A stretch of DNA of 32,405 nucleotides from Polyangia bacterium. Its GTDB lineage: Bacteria; Myxococcota_A; Polyangia; Polyangiales; Sandaracinaceae. Below the pieces are notes generated by a model. It searched no databases. It worked only from the letters and a program-made list of their open reading frames with translations, and was not told the DNA's origin. Below, piece after piece: positions 7,991 to 16,027 of this stretch. Both the position numbers and the translations under genes were made by a program. The stretch spans positions 1 through 32,405 of the forward strand of contig JAUHXR010000068.1 of the NCBI GenBank assembly GCA_030426845.1, written 5' to 3'. Numbering within the stretch: the first letter of the stretch is position 1; every line of letters begins with the position of its first letter.

Positions 7991-9004
7991 ATGAGCGCTG
8001 ACATGAGCATGACGGGCACGAAGAGGGTCGGGGTTCTGCTCGGGGGTCTCGGGTCGGAGCGGGAGATCTCGCTCGCGTCGGGGGAGGCCATCGCGGCGGC
8101 GCTGTCGGCCCGCGGCCACGACGTGACCCGGATCTACGTGGACCGGGATCTCGACCGGGTGCTCCGCCAGACGCCGATCGACGTCGCGTTCATCGCGCTC
8201 CACGGCGCCTACGGCGAGGACGGCTGCGTGCAGGGGATGCTCGAGCTGATGGGCATCCCGTACACGGGCAGCGGAGTGCTCGCGAGCGCGCTCGCCTTCG
8301 ACAAGCTCAAGTCCAAGGAGCTCTTCCGCCTCTACAACGTCCCGACCCCGCCCTACTACGTGGTCGAGGACCGCGAGCGGACCCGCCTCGAGGAGCTGCA
8401 CGGCTCGTTCGGGTTCCCCGTCTTCGTGAAGCCGCGCCGGGCCGGCTCGAGCGTGGGCGCGGGCAAGGCCAACGACATGGGCGAGCTGCGCGCGCGGTTG
8501 GATGACGCCGCGCAGTACGACCGGTCGATCCTCGTCGAGCGCTTCGTTGGCGGCCGCGAGATCGCGGTGGGCCTCCTCGACGGGAGGGCGCTCGGGGCGA
8601 TCGAGATCGCGCCCAAGGGCGAGTTCTACGACTACCGCTCGAAGTACCAGAAGGGCCAGAGCGAGTATCACTTCCCGGCCCGCCTGACCCCGACCCGCTA
8701 CAAGGGCGTGCTCAACATCGCCGAGCGCGCGGCCGCTTGCCTCGGGGTGACCGACTACGCGCGCGTGGACCTGCTCGTGACCGAGGGTGAGAACGAGTAC
8801 GTGCTCGAAGTGAACACCCTGCCGGGGTTCACCCCGACCTCGCTCCTGCCCAAGATCGCGGCCGGCGCTGGCTACGACTTCGGCGCGCTCTGTGAGGCCC
8901 TGCTCGATCGCGCGAGCCTCGGCTGCGGCGAGGCCAAGAGCGAGGGCGCGTCGGTGCTCCCCGCCGACGCGACCGCGTCCTCGTCCGGCACGATCGTGAT
9001 CTGA
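7991..9004 (+). CDS. ddl: D-alanine--D-alanine ligase
   Basis: ATP-grasp enzyme joining two D-alanines for the peptidoglycan peptide stem in the cytoplasm. The 337 residues fit the family. Seen: the N-terminal GVLLGGLGSEREISLASG, HGAYGEDGCVQG, the ATP-grasp region FPVFVKPRRAGSSVGAGK, the flexible loop FYDYRSKYQKGQSEYHFPA, and the Mg/substrate-binding DLLV...EYVLEVNTLPGFT. A C-terminal tail of about 25 residues is poor in motifs. The start is ATG at 7991 with GAGGAG about 8 nt upstream; in-frame ATGs at 8003 and 8009 are less well placed. It stands apart from any mur/fts cluster, with its own upstream region. Confidence 0.96.
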   Translation: MSADMSMTGTKRVGVLLGGLGSEREISLASGEAIAAALSARGHDVTRIYVDRDLDRVLRQTPIDVAFIALHGAYGEDGCVQGMLELMGIPYTGSGVLASALAFDKLKSKELFRLYNVPTPPYYVVEDRERTRLEELHGSFGFPVFVKPRRAGSSVGAGKANDMGELRARLDDAAQYDRSILVERFVGGREIAVGLLDGRALGAIEIAPKGEFYDYRSKYQKGQSEYHFPARLTPTRYKGVLNIAERAAACLGVTDYARVDLLVTEGENEYVLEVNTLPGFTPTSLLPKIAAGAGYDFGALCEALLDRASLGCGEAKSEGASVLPADATASSSGTIVI

Positions 9005-9006
9005 GC

Positions 9007-9031
9007 GCAGCAGGGGGCGAGCCCCGGCTGC
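9007..9031 (+). terminator. Hairpin directly after ddl
   Basis: Starting 3 nt after the ddl stop, GCAGC pairs with GCTGC (9007-9011 with 9027-9031), enclosing an inner GGGG/CCCC stem with a short loop. It is stable but has no T-run after it, so termination is plausible rather than certain. Confidence 0.4.
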
Positions 9032-9220
9032 CTGGCGATCGACCGAGCTCGTTGAGCTTTCGCTCCGAGATTCGACGAGTTCGCCGAATGTGTATTATGT
9101 AAACTAAACGTACGTGGTGCGATACGAGGCGACTCAGCCTAGCACCCGCGCTCGCGGTGGACCCCGGATGCGGTGATCGAGACTCATCCGCCTCTTCGGG
9201 GGCCTGACAGGGACCGCCGG
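9032..9220. other. Convergent intergenic region with an AT-rich patch
   Basis: Between the ends of ddl and the phoD-like gene. Bases about 9061-9120 are only about half G+C, against over 70% nearby, and contain TATTAT (9093-9098) and TAAACT (9100-9105), which are -10-like, without a clear -35. A small UUCG-loop hairpin (GCCTC/GGGGC, 9190-9203) lies 17 nt beyond the phoD stop and could help end that transcript. No coding frame is convincing here. Confidence 0.5.
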
Positions 9221-10564
9221 CTACCGGATCGGAAACGGCCGCGATGGCCAACGGTTGGCGCCGTAGCTGTGCGCTACGCCGTCCTCTCCAACTCGAACGA
9301 TCGACAGGGTCTGGTTCGCCGGATCGACGGTGATCTCGAGGCAGCTTCGTTGGTCTCGGGGATTTTGGGAGGGCTTGCCCAACGCCTGTCGGCCGAGGCC
9401 GCTGCTGACGACCACGGGACATGTCGTGGTGGGCTCATCCTCGATCAGCTCGCGCGCGGGGTAGACGCGGCACGAGTGAATGTCGCCGGAGAGAAGCACG
9501 GTCCGGTTGTTCTTGGCCACGAGCTCGGCGAGCCTGTTGTACTCCTTGGGGTATGCCCGCCAACGGCGCCTCGTCGCCTTCGGCACGCTCTTCGATCCGA
9601 TGATGTTGGACGAGGAGCAGATGAACACGACCTCGTCCGCTGAGTTCTGGGCTGTGTTCTCAAGCCAGCGCCACTGCGCTTCGCCGAGGATCGTCCCGGT
9701 GCCCTCTCGAGTGCGGTAGTAGCGGGTGTCAAGCACGATAAATGTGGCACCCGAGCAGCGAAACGAGTAGTTGATCCCACGGTCGCTGTTGCCTCCTGGA
9801 ACCCAGTAAACCTTCCGGAACCTGCCTCTCCGGATCTCCCGCCGGCGCGTGTGGTTCCCCCCGAAAGGGCTTCCGTGAAGGAAGTCGTGGTTGTCCCAGG
9901 TGGTCAGGAACGGCATGCGTCGAAAGGTCTCCGCGACGTGCGGCATCGTTCGCGTGGCGTGTAGTGAGCTCCACATCCTCGCGCTGTACCGGTCGTGTTC
10001 CTTGCCCCCCTTCGCATAGAAGTTGTCCCCGAGGTGCAGGCCGAAGAGCAGCGGGAGGTCGGGGCGCTCCGGGTTCCGCCCGAGAACCCGTTCGAAGACG
10101 CGGTCGAAACCACGCACGTCGCGCTCCTTGGCGCCGGTGCAGGACATCAGGAGAAACCGGAACGGACGGGCCGTCACGTCGGGGACTCGGAAGCCCACGA
10201 ACTCCGTCCCGATACCCGGCACGGTGACCGTCGCATGGTAGTACTCGCCCCGCTGCAAGCTCTGCTTCGTCTGGTGAACGTAGTAGGAGTATTCCCGCGA
10301 CTTCCGGTACGCCTTCTTGGTTGAGAGCCGCGCGCCTTCGACCTCGACGCCGCGGCTGTCTTTCAAGCTCAGGTGGGCCGGCGGAGGAAGAGCCGCAGTC
10401 GCCGGTCGCTTCACGCCAACCCAGATGCGGGCGCGGTTCCTGGTGATGACCGTCGATGTCGCGCCGAAGAGCAGGTACACGAAGCCTCCGTCGATGTCGC
10501 GGATCGTCCCACAACACCGCGTCGGTCGGCCAGCGATCATCGGCCGAGCTGCGTCGGCCGCCAC
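9221..10564 (-). CDS. PhoD-like metallophosphatase / alkaline phosphatase D family protein
   Basis: Predicted binuclear-metal phosphoesterase. The N-terminal part (about 25-130) resembles the beta-sandwich N domain of PhoD proteins (DGGFVYLLFGATSTVITRNRARIWV...). The catalytic part shows RFLLMSCTG, HLGDNFYAKGG, TTWDNHDFLHGSPFGGN, FIVLDTRYYR, EAQWRWLE and LSGDIHSCRV, the metal-binding series of this family. There is no signal peptide, whereas PhoD is usually Tat-exported, so location is uncertain. The start taken is GTG at 10564 with GAGG just upstream; ATG at 10540 is possible but has no ribosome binding site. G+C is lower (about 55-67% in sampled lines) than in its neighbours and codon use is less extreme, suggesting recent acquisition. 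The exact substrate is unknown. Confidence 0.85.
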   Translation of the reverse strand: MAADAARPMIAGRPTRCCGTIRDIDGGFVYLLFGATSTVITRNRARIWVGVKRPATAALPPPAHLSLKDSRGVEVEGARLSTKKAYRKSREYSYYVHQTKQSLQRGEYYHATVTVPGIGTEFVGFRVPDVTARPFRFLLMSCTGAKERDVRGFDRVFERVLGRNPERPDLPLLFGLHLGDNFYAKGGKEHDRYSARMWSSLHATRTMPHVAETFRRMPFLTTWDNHDFLHGSPFGGNHTRRREIRRGRFRKVYWVPGGNSDRGINYSFRCSGATFIVLDTRYYRTREGTGTILGEAQWRWLENTAQNSADEVVFICSSSNIIGSKSVPKATRRRWRAYPKEYNRLAELVAKNNRTVLLSGDIHSCRVYPARELIEDEPTTTCPVVVSSGLGRQALGKPSQNPRDQRSCLEITVDPANQTLSIVRVGEDGVAHSYGANRWPSRPFPIR

Positions 10565-10881
10565 GGTCCTCGTCCGAGGGACGTCGAGGCTCCGCGGTCA
10601 CGCGTCCGGCCGGCCCTTGACGGTACCCGCGCGCGGCGGGGCTGAAGCTGAGTGCCGAAAGTAGACGTTTCTGCACTCGGGCCGGCGTCGATCGGTGGCG
10701 CCGAGATCGTGGAGGTCTCGGAGTGCAGAAACCGATGCAGGAATCTCGGTGCACGAGCCGCTCACGGTGGCGGGTTGATGCACTCTGCCGGAGGGCACGG
10801 TGAGGCGCGTCCGAGGACGGGATCGCGTCGCTCACGAGCCGATCCCGACCACCGCGACGGGTCGGATGTCTCGCCCACAGG
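10565..10881. other. 317-nt gap upstream of the phoD-like gene, non-coding with inverted repeat
   Basis: No credible coding frame on either strand; overlapping open frames here are Arg/Pro-rich shadows. Its notable content is a 12-bp perfect inverted repeat (10667-10678 and 10721-10732), listed separately, and fragments resembling one arm (ctcggagtgca near 10718 and ctcggtgca near 10756). A promoter for the phoD-like gene must lie here but no good -35/-10 pair was seen. Confidence 0.5.
10667..10732. repeat. 12-bp perfect inverted repeat, 42-nt spacer
   Basis: GTTTCTGCACTC at 10667-10678 and GAGTGCAGAAAC at 10721-10732 are exact reverse complements. Inside the spacer CGATC and GATCG can also pair, so the 66-nt unit can form a nested hairpin. 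It lies about 100-170 nt upstream of the phoD-like start, at the edge of the lower-G+C segment. It may be an operator or the remnant ends of a small mobile element. Confidence 0.85.
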
Positions 10882-12663
10882 CTACGGCTCGGCCGTATCG
10901 TCCGGCGCAGGCGGTTCGTCCTCGATCTCTGCGGCTGCGTCCTCGTCTTCGCCCTCGGTCGGTGAACGGCGAGACCGCGACTCGGTCGGGACCTCGGCGC
11001 CGCCCTCGGGCGAGAGCGCGAGCACGACCACCTCGACCGTCCCGCGGCCGCGGTACATCACCGCCTCGAGCGCGAGCGTCTCGGGCGCCTCGTCCGCGCA
11101 GCGGCTCACGGCGGCGTGCGGCGCGGGGCCTGTCTCGGACGCGACCAGCTCGTCGGCCGCGTCCCGGAGGAACAGGTCCACGTCCTCCACTCCTTCGTCG
11201 CCGGCCGCGGCCACCGCGACGCAGCTCCGTGCGGGCACGGTCAGGACGCGGCGCAGCCGACCGCTTCGCTCGAGGGGCGCGCGCCAGCGGGCGCGCTCGG
11301 TGTAGTCCCGCGTGCGATACGGCGCGCTCGTCTCCTCGAGGCGCACCTGCTGCAAGGTGTCGATCCCCGCCGGCGCGCGGATCACCGCGAGCGCGTAGGT
11401 CCCGTCGCGACCATAGCCTTTCACCGCGACCCGGAGGACGTCCGCCTGGGCCCGGCACGCGCGCACCCGCGCGGTCGACTGCACGGCGGTGTCGCGATCG
11501 ATCTCGCGGCGGTTCGGCTCGGCCAGGTACAGGTCGAGGTCGACCCCCGGGTCGGACGCGGCGCCGGCGATGATCGCGCAACCCGGCCCGACGACCACGT
11601 CATGGGTGCGCACCTCACCCGGCACGATCGCCGCGTCGCGGCTGATGAACACCGGCGCGCTGAACCCGCGGCCGACGAGCGGCGCGGCGAGGACGCCGAG
11701 GGTGACGCTGGGATCGCCGACGGCGGGCAGATCCTCGGCGGTGGACGGCCCGGGTGGCTCGACCGCCGACTCCTCGGGGCGCGGCGCACCGAGCACCATG
11801 ATCCCGACCGCGCCCGCGCCCTGGAACGCGTGGAGCTCGACCCGGTAGCGCGCGTCCTGGTCGGGGCAGTGCTCGAGGGAAGGCTCGGCGTCGGCCGCGA
11901 GGTCCCGCGCGATCTCGACCCCGGAGCTGTCGAAGAGCGACAGATCGATGTCGCCGAGGCCCTCGCCGCTCCGACCGATCGCGACGTAGCAGCGCCCAGC
12001 CTCGAGCGAGAGCGGCGTCCGGACGACCGCCCCCTCGCTGACCCGCTGGAGCACCGGCTCGCCGACCGGGGTGAATCCGCGCGCGCGCAGCGCGGTCCGG
12101 CTCCGCGCGAGCAGCTCCTCCACGTCCCGGAACGGCACCCGCGGCGCGAGGACACCCTCGAAGAGCCCGTCGAAGCCCTCGCCCTCCCCCGGCTCGCTGC
12201 GGAAGTGCGCGACCATCACCGCGCCCTCGCCCTCGAGCGCGCGGAGCTGGAGGTAGTACGGCCGCGTCACCGCGCGCCTCGCCTCCGCCTGTGGGCACAC
12301 GTGGACGAGCCCGCCCTCCTGCTCGACCGAGTCCGTCGCCGCCTCATCGCCCTCGCCGTCGTAGAGCGTCAGCTCGAGCTGGCGCAGGCTCCCGCCGCCG
12401 AGCGCGACGAACGTGCTGCACTTGCCGACCGAGAGGTCGAGCGGCCACGCGACCCCGCGGTCCTCGAGGATGAAGGTGCGCGAGAGCCCGGTCTGATCGA
12501 CGTAGCCGCGGTTGCGCATGCGCTGGCGCAGGCGGCCGTGGCGCCGATTGAGCGCGTCGAGGGGCCCGGGCGCGTCGGGGAGGCGCGCGGCCGGTCGGCT
12601 CGGCGGCGCCTCGGGCCCGGCGCAGGTGACCGCGATCAGCGCGAGGGCGAGCGCGACCCTCAT
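10882..12663 (-). CDS. Exported protein with four PPC-like beta domains, each with a cysteine pair
   Basis: 593-residue secreted or lipid-anchored protein. The N-terminus MRVALALALIAVTC is a signal sequence with an imperfect lipobox at Cys14. Four repeats follow, each like the PPC (bacterial pre-peptidase C-terminal) sandwich: a GxC strand, V-A-x-G, (D/E)-hydrophobic-(D/E)-L-x-L-(Y/F)-D, then C and a terminal GxGxVxVxVL strand. Cysteines sit at 82/123, 225/266, 362/403 and 481/522, exactly 41 residues apart in every repeat. The last 40 residues are acidic, low complexity. The start ATG at 12663 overlaps the upstream lipoprotein stop as ATGA, so the two are co-translated. A longer open frame upstream is a shadow. 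The family is not otherwise recognised; no catalytic motif is seen, so a structural or binding role is likely. Confidence 0.82.
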   Translation of the reverse strand: MRVALALALIAVTCAGPEAPPSRPAARLPDAPGPLDALNRRHGRLRQRMRNRGYVDQTGLSRTFILEDRGVAWPLDLSVGKCSTFVALGGGSLRQLELTLYDGEGDEAATDSVEQEGGLVHVCPQAEARRAVTRPYYLQLRALEGEGAVMVAHFRSEPGEGEGFDGLFEGVLAPRVPFRDVEELLARSRTALRARGFTPVGEPVLQRVSEGAVVRTPLSLEAGRCYVAIGRSGEGLGDIDLSLFDSSGVEIARDLAADAEPSLEHCPDQDARYRVELHAFQGAGAVGIMVLGAPRPEESAVEPPGPSTAEDLPAVGDPSVTLGVLAAPLVGRGFSAPVFISRDAAIVPGEVRTHDVVVGPGCAIIAGAASDPGVDLDLYLAEPNRREIDRDTAVQSTARVRACRAQADVLRVAVKGYGRDGTYALAVIRAPAGIDTLQQVRLEETSAPYRTRDYTERARWRAPLERSGRLRRVLTVPARSCVAVAAAGDEGVEDVDLFLRDAADELVASETGPAPHAAVSRCADEAPETLALEAVMYRGRGTVEVVVLALSPEGGAEVPTESRSRRSPTEGEDEDAAAEIEDEPPAPDDTAEP

Positions 12664-13205
12664 CGCCCCTCGCGCGGCGGCTCGACCGGCGCGACCTCTC
12701 GGAAGAGGTCGTCCACGCGGATGTCGAGCCCGGTCGGCCCGCGGAAGGTGCGGACCTCGATGAGCCCGCTCCCCGCGGCCGCGCGCACCGAGACGTAGTA
12801 GACGCCGGACTGGGCCGGGCAGAAGCGCAGCGCCGCGTGAGGCCCGTCCGTCGCGTCCTGCACCACCTCGCCGCCGTCGCTGTCGAAGACGCGCACGTTC
12901 AGCTCGCGCAGCGCGGCCGACCCGGCGGCGAGCACGACGTAGCAGGTCCCCGATCGCATCGCGCGCTCGCGCACCTCCGCCGCCTGCTCGACGAGGAAGC
13001 CGCGCCAGGCGTCGTCCATGGTCGCGAACCCGCGGGTCTGCACGACCTCGCTCGCCGCCTCGACCGCCTCCTCGACGCGCGCCGACCGGTACTCCTCCGC
13101 CCGCGGCGGCTCGGGCTCCACCTCCGCCGGCGCCTCCCCCCCCGGCCCGCACCCGGCGAGCGCGAGCAGAGCGAGCCAGAGCCCGAGCCGACGGCGACGA
13201 TCCAC
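12660..13205 (-). CDS. Lipoprotein with a single PPC-like cysteine-pair domain
   Basis: 181-residue lipoprotein: MDRRRR, a hydrophobic core and lipobox LAGC with Cys19. A Glu/Pro-rich stretch and a predicted helix (about 36-82) precede one beta domain (about 84-155) that matches the four repeats of the next gene, again with cysteines 41 residues apart (88 and 129) and the pattern LNVRVFDSDGG. The start is GTG at 13205. No Shine-Dalgarno is visible; TAAGAC, a -10-like hexamer, lies 7 nt upstream, hinting at a leaderless start. Its stop overlaps the next gene as ATGA, and the shared domain suggests the two work as a pair at the outer membrane or in the periplasm (inference). Confidence 0.8.
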   Translation of the reverse strand: MDRRRRLGLWLALLALAGCGPGGEAPAEVEPEPPRAEEYRSARVEEAVEAASEVVQTRGFATMDDAWRGFLVEQAAEVRERAMRSGTCYVVLAAGSAALRELNVRVFDSDGGEVVQDATDGPHAALRFCPAQSGVYYVSVRAAAGSGLIEVRTFRGPTGLDIRVDDLFREVAPVEPPREGR

Positions 13206-13218
13206 GACAGGAGTCTTA

Positions 13219-13387
13219 GCAGCCCGTTGAAGGATCGACCGTGATGGATCGCGGTGGCGAGGGCCCGCCTGCGGGGCGCAACGGGACGAGGGAACCCCGG
13301 AGGGTTCTCGAGGGGCGACGCGCCGGGCAGGCGCGGGATCCCGGCCGTGAGGCGCGCGGGGAGGTTCTTCAGCGGGCGGTTGATAGC
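13219..13387. repeat. REP/BIME-like inverted repeat element between kinase and lipoprotein genes
   Basis: The arm GCCCGTTGAAGGA (about 13222-13234) is an imperfect reverse complement of TTCTTCAGCGGGC (about 13365-13377). In between lies a perfect hairpin GAACCC-CGGA-GGGTTC (13292-13307). The gap (13206-13404) has no gene. The outward motif reading TTCAACGGGCTGCTAA on the minus strand resembles interspersed palindromic repeats common in GC-rich bacteria; that identity is from memory and unconfirmed. Confidence 0.45.
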
Positions 13388-13404
13388 CCCCCGCGCTGCG
13401 CGCG

Positions 13405-15153
13405 TCAGCGGGTGGCCTGGACGGCTTCGCGGAGCTCGGGGAACTCGAGGAGGTGCTTGACGATCGTCTCGGAGCTGCGGGCGATGCGGTCGAGGAGGCG
13501 CTGGACCTCCTGGTCGGCGTGGCGGGTACGCTCGCGGAGCTCGTCGAGGTCGATGTCGCCCTCCGCGGTCAGCGTGCCGATGCGGCCCTTGAGCTGCGCG
13601 ACCTGGAAGCGGAGGTCGTCGCGCTCGCGCGAGAGCGTGGCGACCCGGTCGGCGAGCTCGGCCTCTCCGCGGTGCGCCGCCATCCACTCCGTCGCGAGCC
13701 CGGCCGCGTCGCCGAGCCGCGCGACGTGGGTCGGGTCGAGGGGCTGCCCATCCCGCGGGATCGGCGGCAGATCCGTCCACGCCGCGCGCAGCGGGCCCTC
13801 GAGCCGGGAGAGCTTCGCGCGCAGCTCAGCGAGCCGGGGCCCGATCTCCTCGAGCTGCCGGCTGGCCCGCGACTCGTCGCGCCCGAGCACGTCGATCGCC
13901 GTCCCGACGCGGAGGCGCGCGTTGCGGATCTCCTCCTCCTGCTGCATCGCCGCCGACGCGCTCCGATCGAGCTCGGCCCGCCGGCGGGCGAGGCTGCCGA
14001 CGTCGCGCTCGAGCTCGTCGAGGGCGCCCACCAGCCAGCCGGGCGCGGTCGCGCCGTGGGCTCGCCGCGCGAGGGTGCGGAAGCGGTCGATCTTCGCGTC
14101 CCAGGCCTCGGTCGACGAGCTCAGCGTCGCGGGGATCGGCCCGGGCCGCGCGATCTTCGCGTTCAGCGCGTCCTCGTAGCTCGCGTCCCGGATGGTCGGG
14201 ATCGCGCTCGGCCGCGGGAGCGTCTCGGCCACCTTCCGCAGGTCCTCGTAGAGGTGGTACGCGTCGACGTGGCGACGCTCCGGGTCCTTCTCGAGGAGCT
14301 GCATCACGACGTCGTCCACGTTCCGCGGGATCGCGGCGCGCCCCTCCTTGGCCGCGCGGGCGCTCGGTGGGACCGGCACCTCGCGGATGTGCTTGAGGAT
14401 CAGGTCGGGGGTCGGCCCGTCGAACGGCGGATCGCCGGTGAGCATCTCGTAGAGCACGCACCCGAGCGCGTAGAGGTCGGCCTTGCCGGTGAGCGGCGCG
14501 CCGCGGGCCTGCTCGGGCGCCATGTACTCCGGCGTCCCGAAGACCGCCCCGCTCGCGGTCAGGCGGATCTCCCCCTTCATCTTCGCGAGCCCGAAGTCGA
14601 GGATCTTCACGAAGTCGCCGCCGCCGTGCTTCTCGAGGAGAAACACGTTGTCGGGCTTGATGTCGCGGTGGATGACGTCGAGCTCGTGGGCGCGCGCGAG
14701 CGCGGAGGCCATCTGCCGCGCGATGTCGACCGCGCGGAACGACGGCATCGCCCCGCGCAAGATCAGCTCGGAGAGCGGCTGCCCGTTGAGGAACTCCATC
14801 ACCAGGAAGACGAGCCCGTCGTCGGTCTCGCCGTAGTCGGTGATGTCGATGATGTGCTCGTGGTCGATCCGGTTGGCGGCCTTCGCCTCGCGGAGGAACC
14901 GGTTGCGGTTGGTCTCGTCGGCCGAGAGATCGGGCGAGAGGAACTTGATGGCAACGTCTCGGCCCACCACCTCGTGGCGCGCGCGGTACACCGTGCCCAT
15001 CCCGCCGGCGCCGATGCGCTCGGTGATCACGTAGCGGCCGCCGATCGTGCGCGCGAGGAGCGGATCGGGCAGGTCCTCGAGCGGCCCACCGTCCAGCGGA
15101 CAGACCGACGGCTCCCCTCGCCACTTGGCGCCGCAGATGGTGCAGACCTTCAC
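13405..15153 (-). CDS. Zinc-ribbon Ser/Thr protein kinase with C-terminal coiled coil
   Basis: Eukaryotic-type (Hanks) kinase of 582 residues, cytoplasmic, no membrane segment. The N-terminus has CxxC (Cys4, Cys7) and CPLD (Cys18), a zinc-ribbon-like knuckle. The kinase domain spans about 38-310: IGAGGMGTVY glycine loop, Lys70 in VAIK, Glu89, HRDIKPDN (Asp164), DFG (Asp186-Gly188), GTPEYMAPEQ and GCVLYEMLTGDPPF, so it should be active. The rest, about 360-582, is rich in Leu/Arg/Glu/Ala heptads, a probable long coiled coil for partner binding. The start is GTG at 15153, which keeps the zinc knuckle; no Shine-Dalgarno precedes it. It is divergent from the DedA gene. Substrates are unknown. Confidence 0.92.
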   Translation of the reverse strand: MKVCTICGAKWRGEPSVCPLDGGPLEDLPDPLLARTIGGRYVITERIGAGGMGTVYRARHEVVGRDVAIKFLSPDLSADETNRNRFLREAKAANRIDHEHIIDITDYGETDDGLVFLVMEFLNGQPLSELILRGAMPSFRAVDIARQMASALARAHELDVIHRDIKPDNVFLLEKHGGGDFVKILDFGLAKMKGEIRLTASGAVFGTPEYMAPEQARGAPLTGKADLYALGCVLYEMLTGDPPFDGPTPDLILKHIREVPVPPSARAAKEGRAAIPRNVDDVVMQLLEKDPERRHVDAYHLYEDLRKVAETLPRPSAIPTIRDASYEDALNAKIARPGPIPATLSSSTEAWDAKIDRFRTLARRAHGATAPGWLVGALDELERDVGSLARRRAELDRSASAAMQQEEEIRNARLRVGTAIDVLGRDESRASRQLEEIGPRLAELRAKLSRLEGPLRAAWTDLPPIPRDGQPLDPTHVARLGDAAGLATEWMAAHRGEAELADRVATLSRERDDLRFQVAQLKGRIGTLTAEGDIDLDELRERTRHADQEVQRLLDRIARSSETIVKHLLEFPELREAVQATR

Positions 15154-15222
15154 GACAACCGGGCCGCAGGGTAGCGCACCGTGCCGGCCCCGTCGCGGCC
15201 CCTTCCGCGATCGCCTCGCTCG

Positions 15223-15251
15223 TTGCGCGGGGCCCGGCTCGCCGCTATGGC
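15223..15251 (+). promoter_or_regulatory. Candidate promoter of the dedA-like gene
   Basis: TTGCGC (15223-15228), a 17-nt spacer and TATGGC (15246-15251), with the GTG start 12 nt further on. The leader would be only about 6 nt. Confidence 0.4.
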
Positions 15252-15263
15252 AGCGGGACCCAC

Positions 15264-16010
15264 GTGACCGACCTCCTCATCGGCTACCTCGAGCAAGCGG
15301 CCGCGCTCGCGCCCGTCTGGGGCTTCCTCCTCGTCTTCGTCTTCATGACGGTCGAGAGCTCCTTCGTCCCTTTCCCGAGCGAGGTCGTCATGATCCCCGC
15401 CGGCTTCCTCGCCGCGCGGTCGAGCCTCACCCTCGGGGCGCCGATCCCCGACGCCGCGGTCGCAGTGATCATGGGGACACTCGGCTCGCTCGCGGGCGCC
15501 TACCTCAACTACTTCCTGGCGCTCCGGCTCGGCAAGCCGTTCCTCAACCGCTGGGGCAAGTACATCCTGCTCGGCCCCGACAAGCTCGAGCGCGCCGAGG
15601 AGCTGTTCCTCCGCTACGGCGCGGGGGCGACCTTCGTCTGCCGGCTCCTCCCCGCGATCCGCCAGCTCATCAGCATCCCGGCCGGCATCTCGAAGATGCC
15701 GCTGCGCTCCTTCACCCTCTGGACCGGCCTCGGCGCGGGCGTCTGGGTCATCATCCTCACCGCGGTCGGCTACGCGTTCGGCACGTCGACCGCGCACATG
15801 AGCTGGGCCGACCTCGTCCACGAGGGCGGGCACCAGGTGAAGTCGAACCTCCTCTACATCGCGCCGGTGCTCGTCCTCGGCTTCATCGGCTACGTCGTCC
15901 TGAGCAACCGCATCATGCGCCGCGAGGCGAAGGCCAGCGCGGGGGCCGACGCGGGGGCCGACGCGAGGGCCGGCGCGGACGCCGCCGGCGAGACCAACCC
16001 CGGCGCCTGA
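15264..16010 (+). CDS. DedA-family membrane protein
   Basis: 248-residue integral membrane protein of the DedA/VTT family, members of which act as lipid flippases or scramblases and affect envelope homeostasis. Seen: the re-entrant motif ESSFVPFPSEVVMIPAGF at about 33-50, a glycine-rich helix (GTLGSLAGAYLNYFLALRLG), GKYILL, and the second motif FVCRLLPAIRQLISIPAG with its conserved arginines, then membrane helices at about 153-173 and 196-215. The C-terminal 30 residues are an Ala/Gly/Asp tail (repeated GADA). The start is GTG at 15264. The gene stands alone, divergent from the kinase and ahead of the Rrf2 operon. Its substrate cannot be read from sequence. Confidence 0.92.
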   Translation: MTDLLIGYLEQAAALAPVWGFLLVFVFMTVESSFVPFPSEVVMIPAGFLAARSSLTLGAPIPDAAVAVIMGTLGSLAGAYLNYFLALRLGKPFLNRWGKYILLGPDKLERAEELFLRYGAGATFVCRLLPAIRQLISIPAGISKMPLRSFTLWTGLGAGVWVIILTAVGYAFGTSTAHMSWADLVHEGGHQVKSNLLYIAPVLVLGFIGYVVLSNRIMRREAKASAGADAGADARAGADAAGETNPGA

Positions 16011-16027
16011 TCCGCCCGGGGCCGTTC

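Noticed and set aside
9130-9170. Hairpin CGCG...CGCG near 9138-9155 as a tRNA or terminator
   Set aside because: The loop is too short and the arms are imperfect; no tRNA cloverleaf features.
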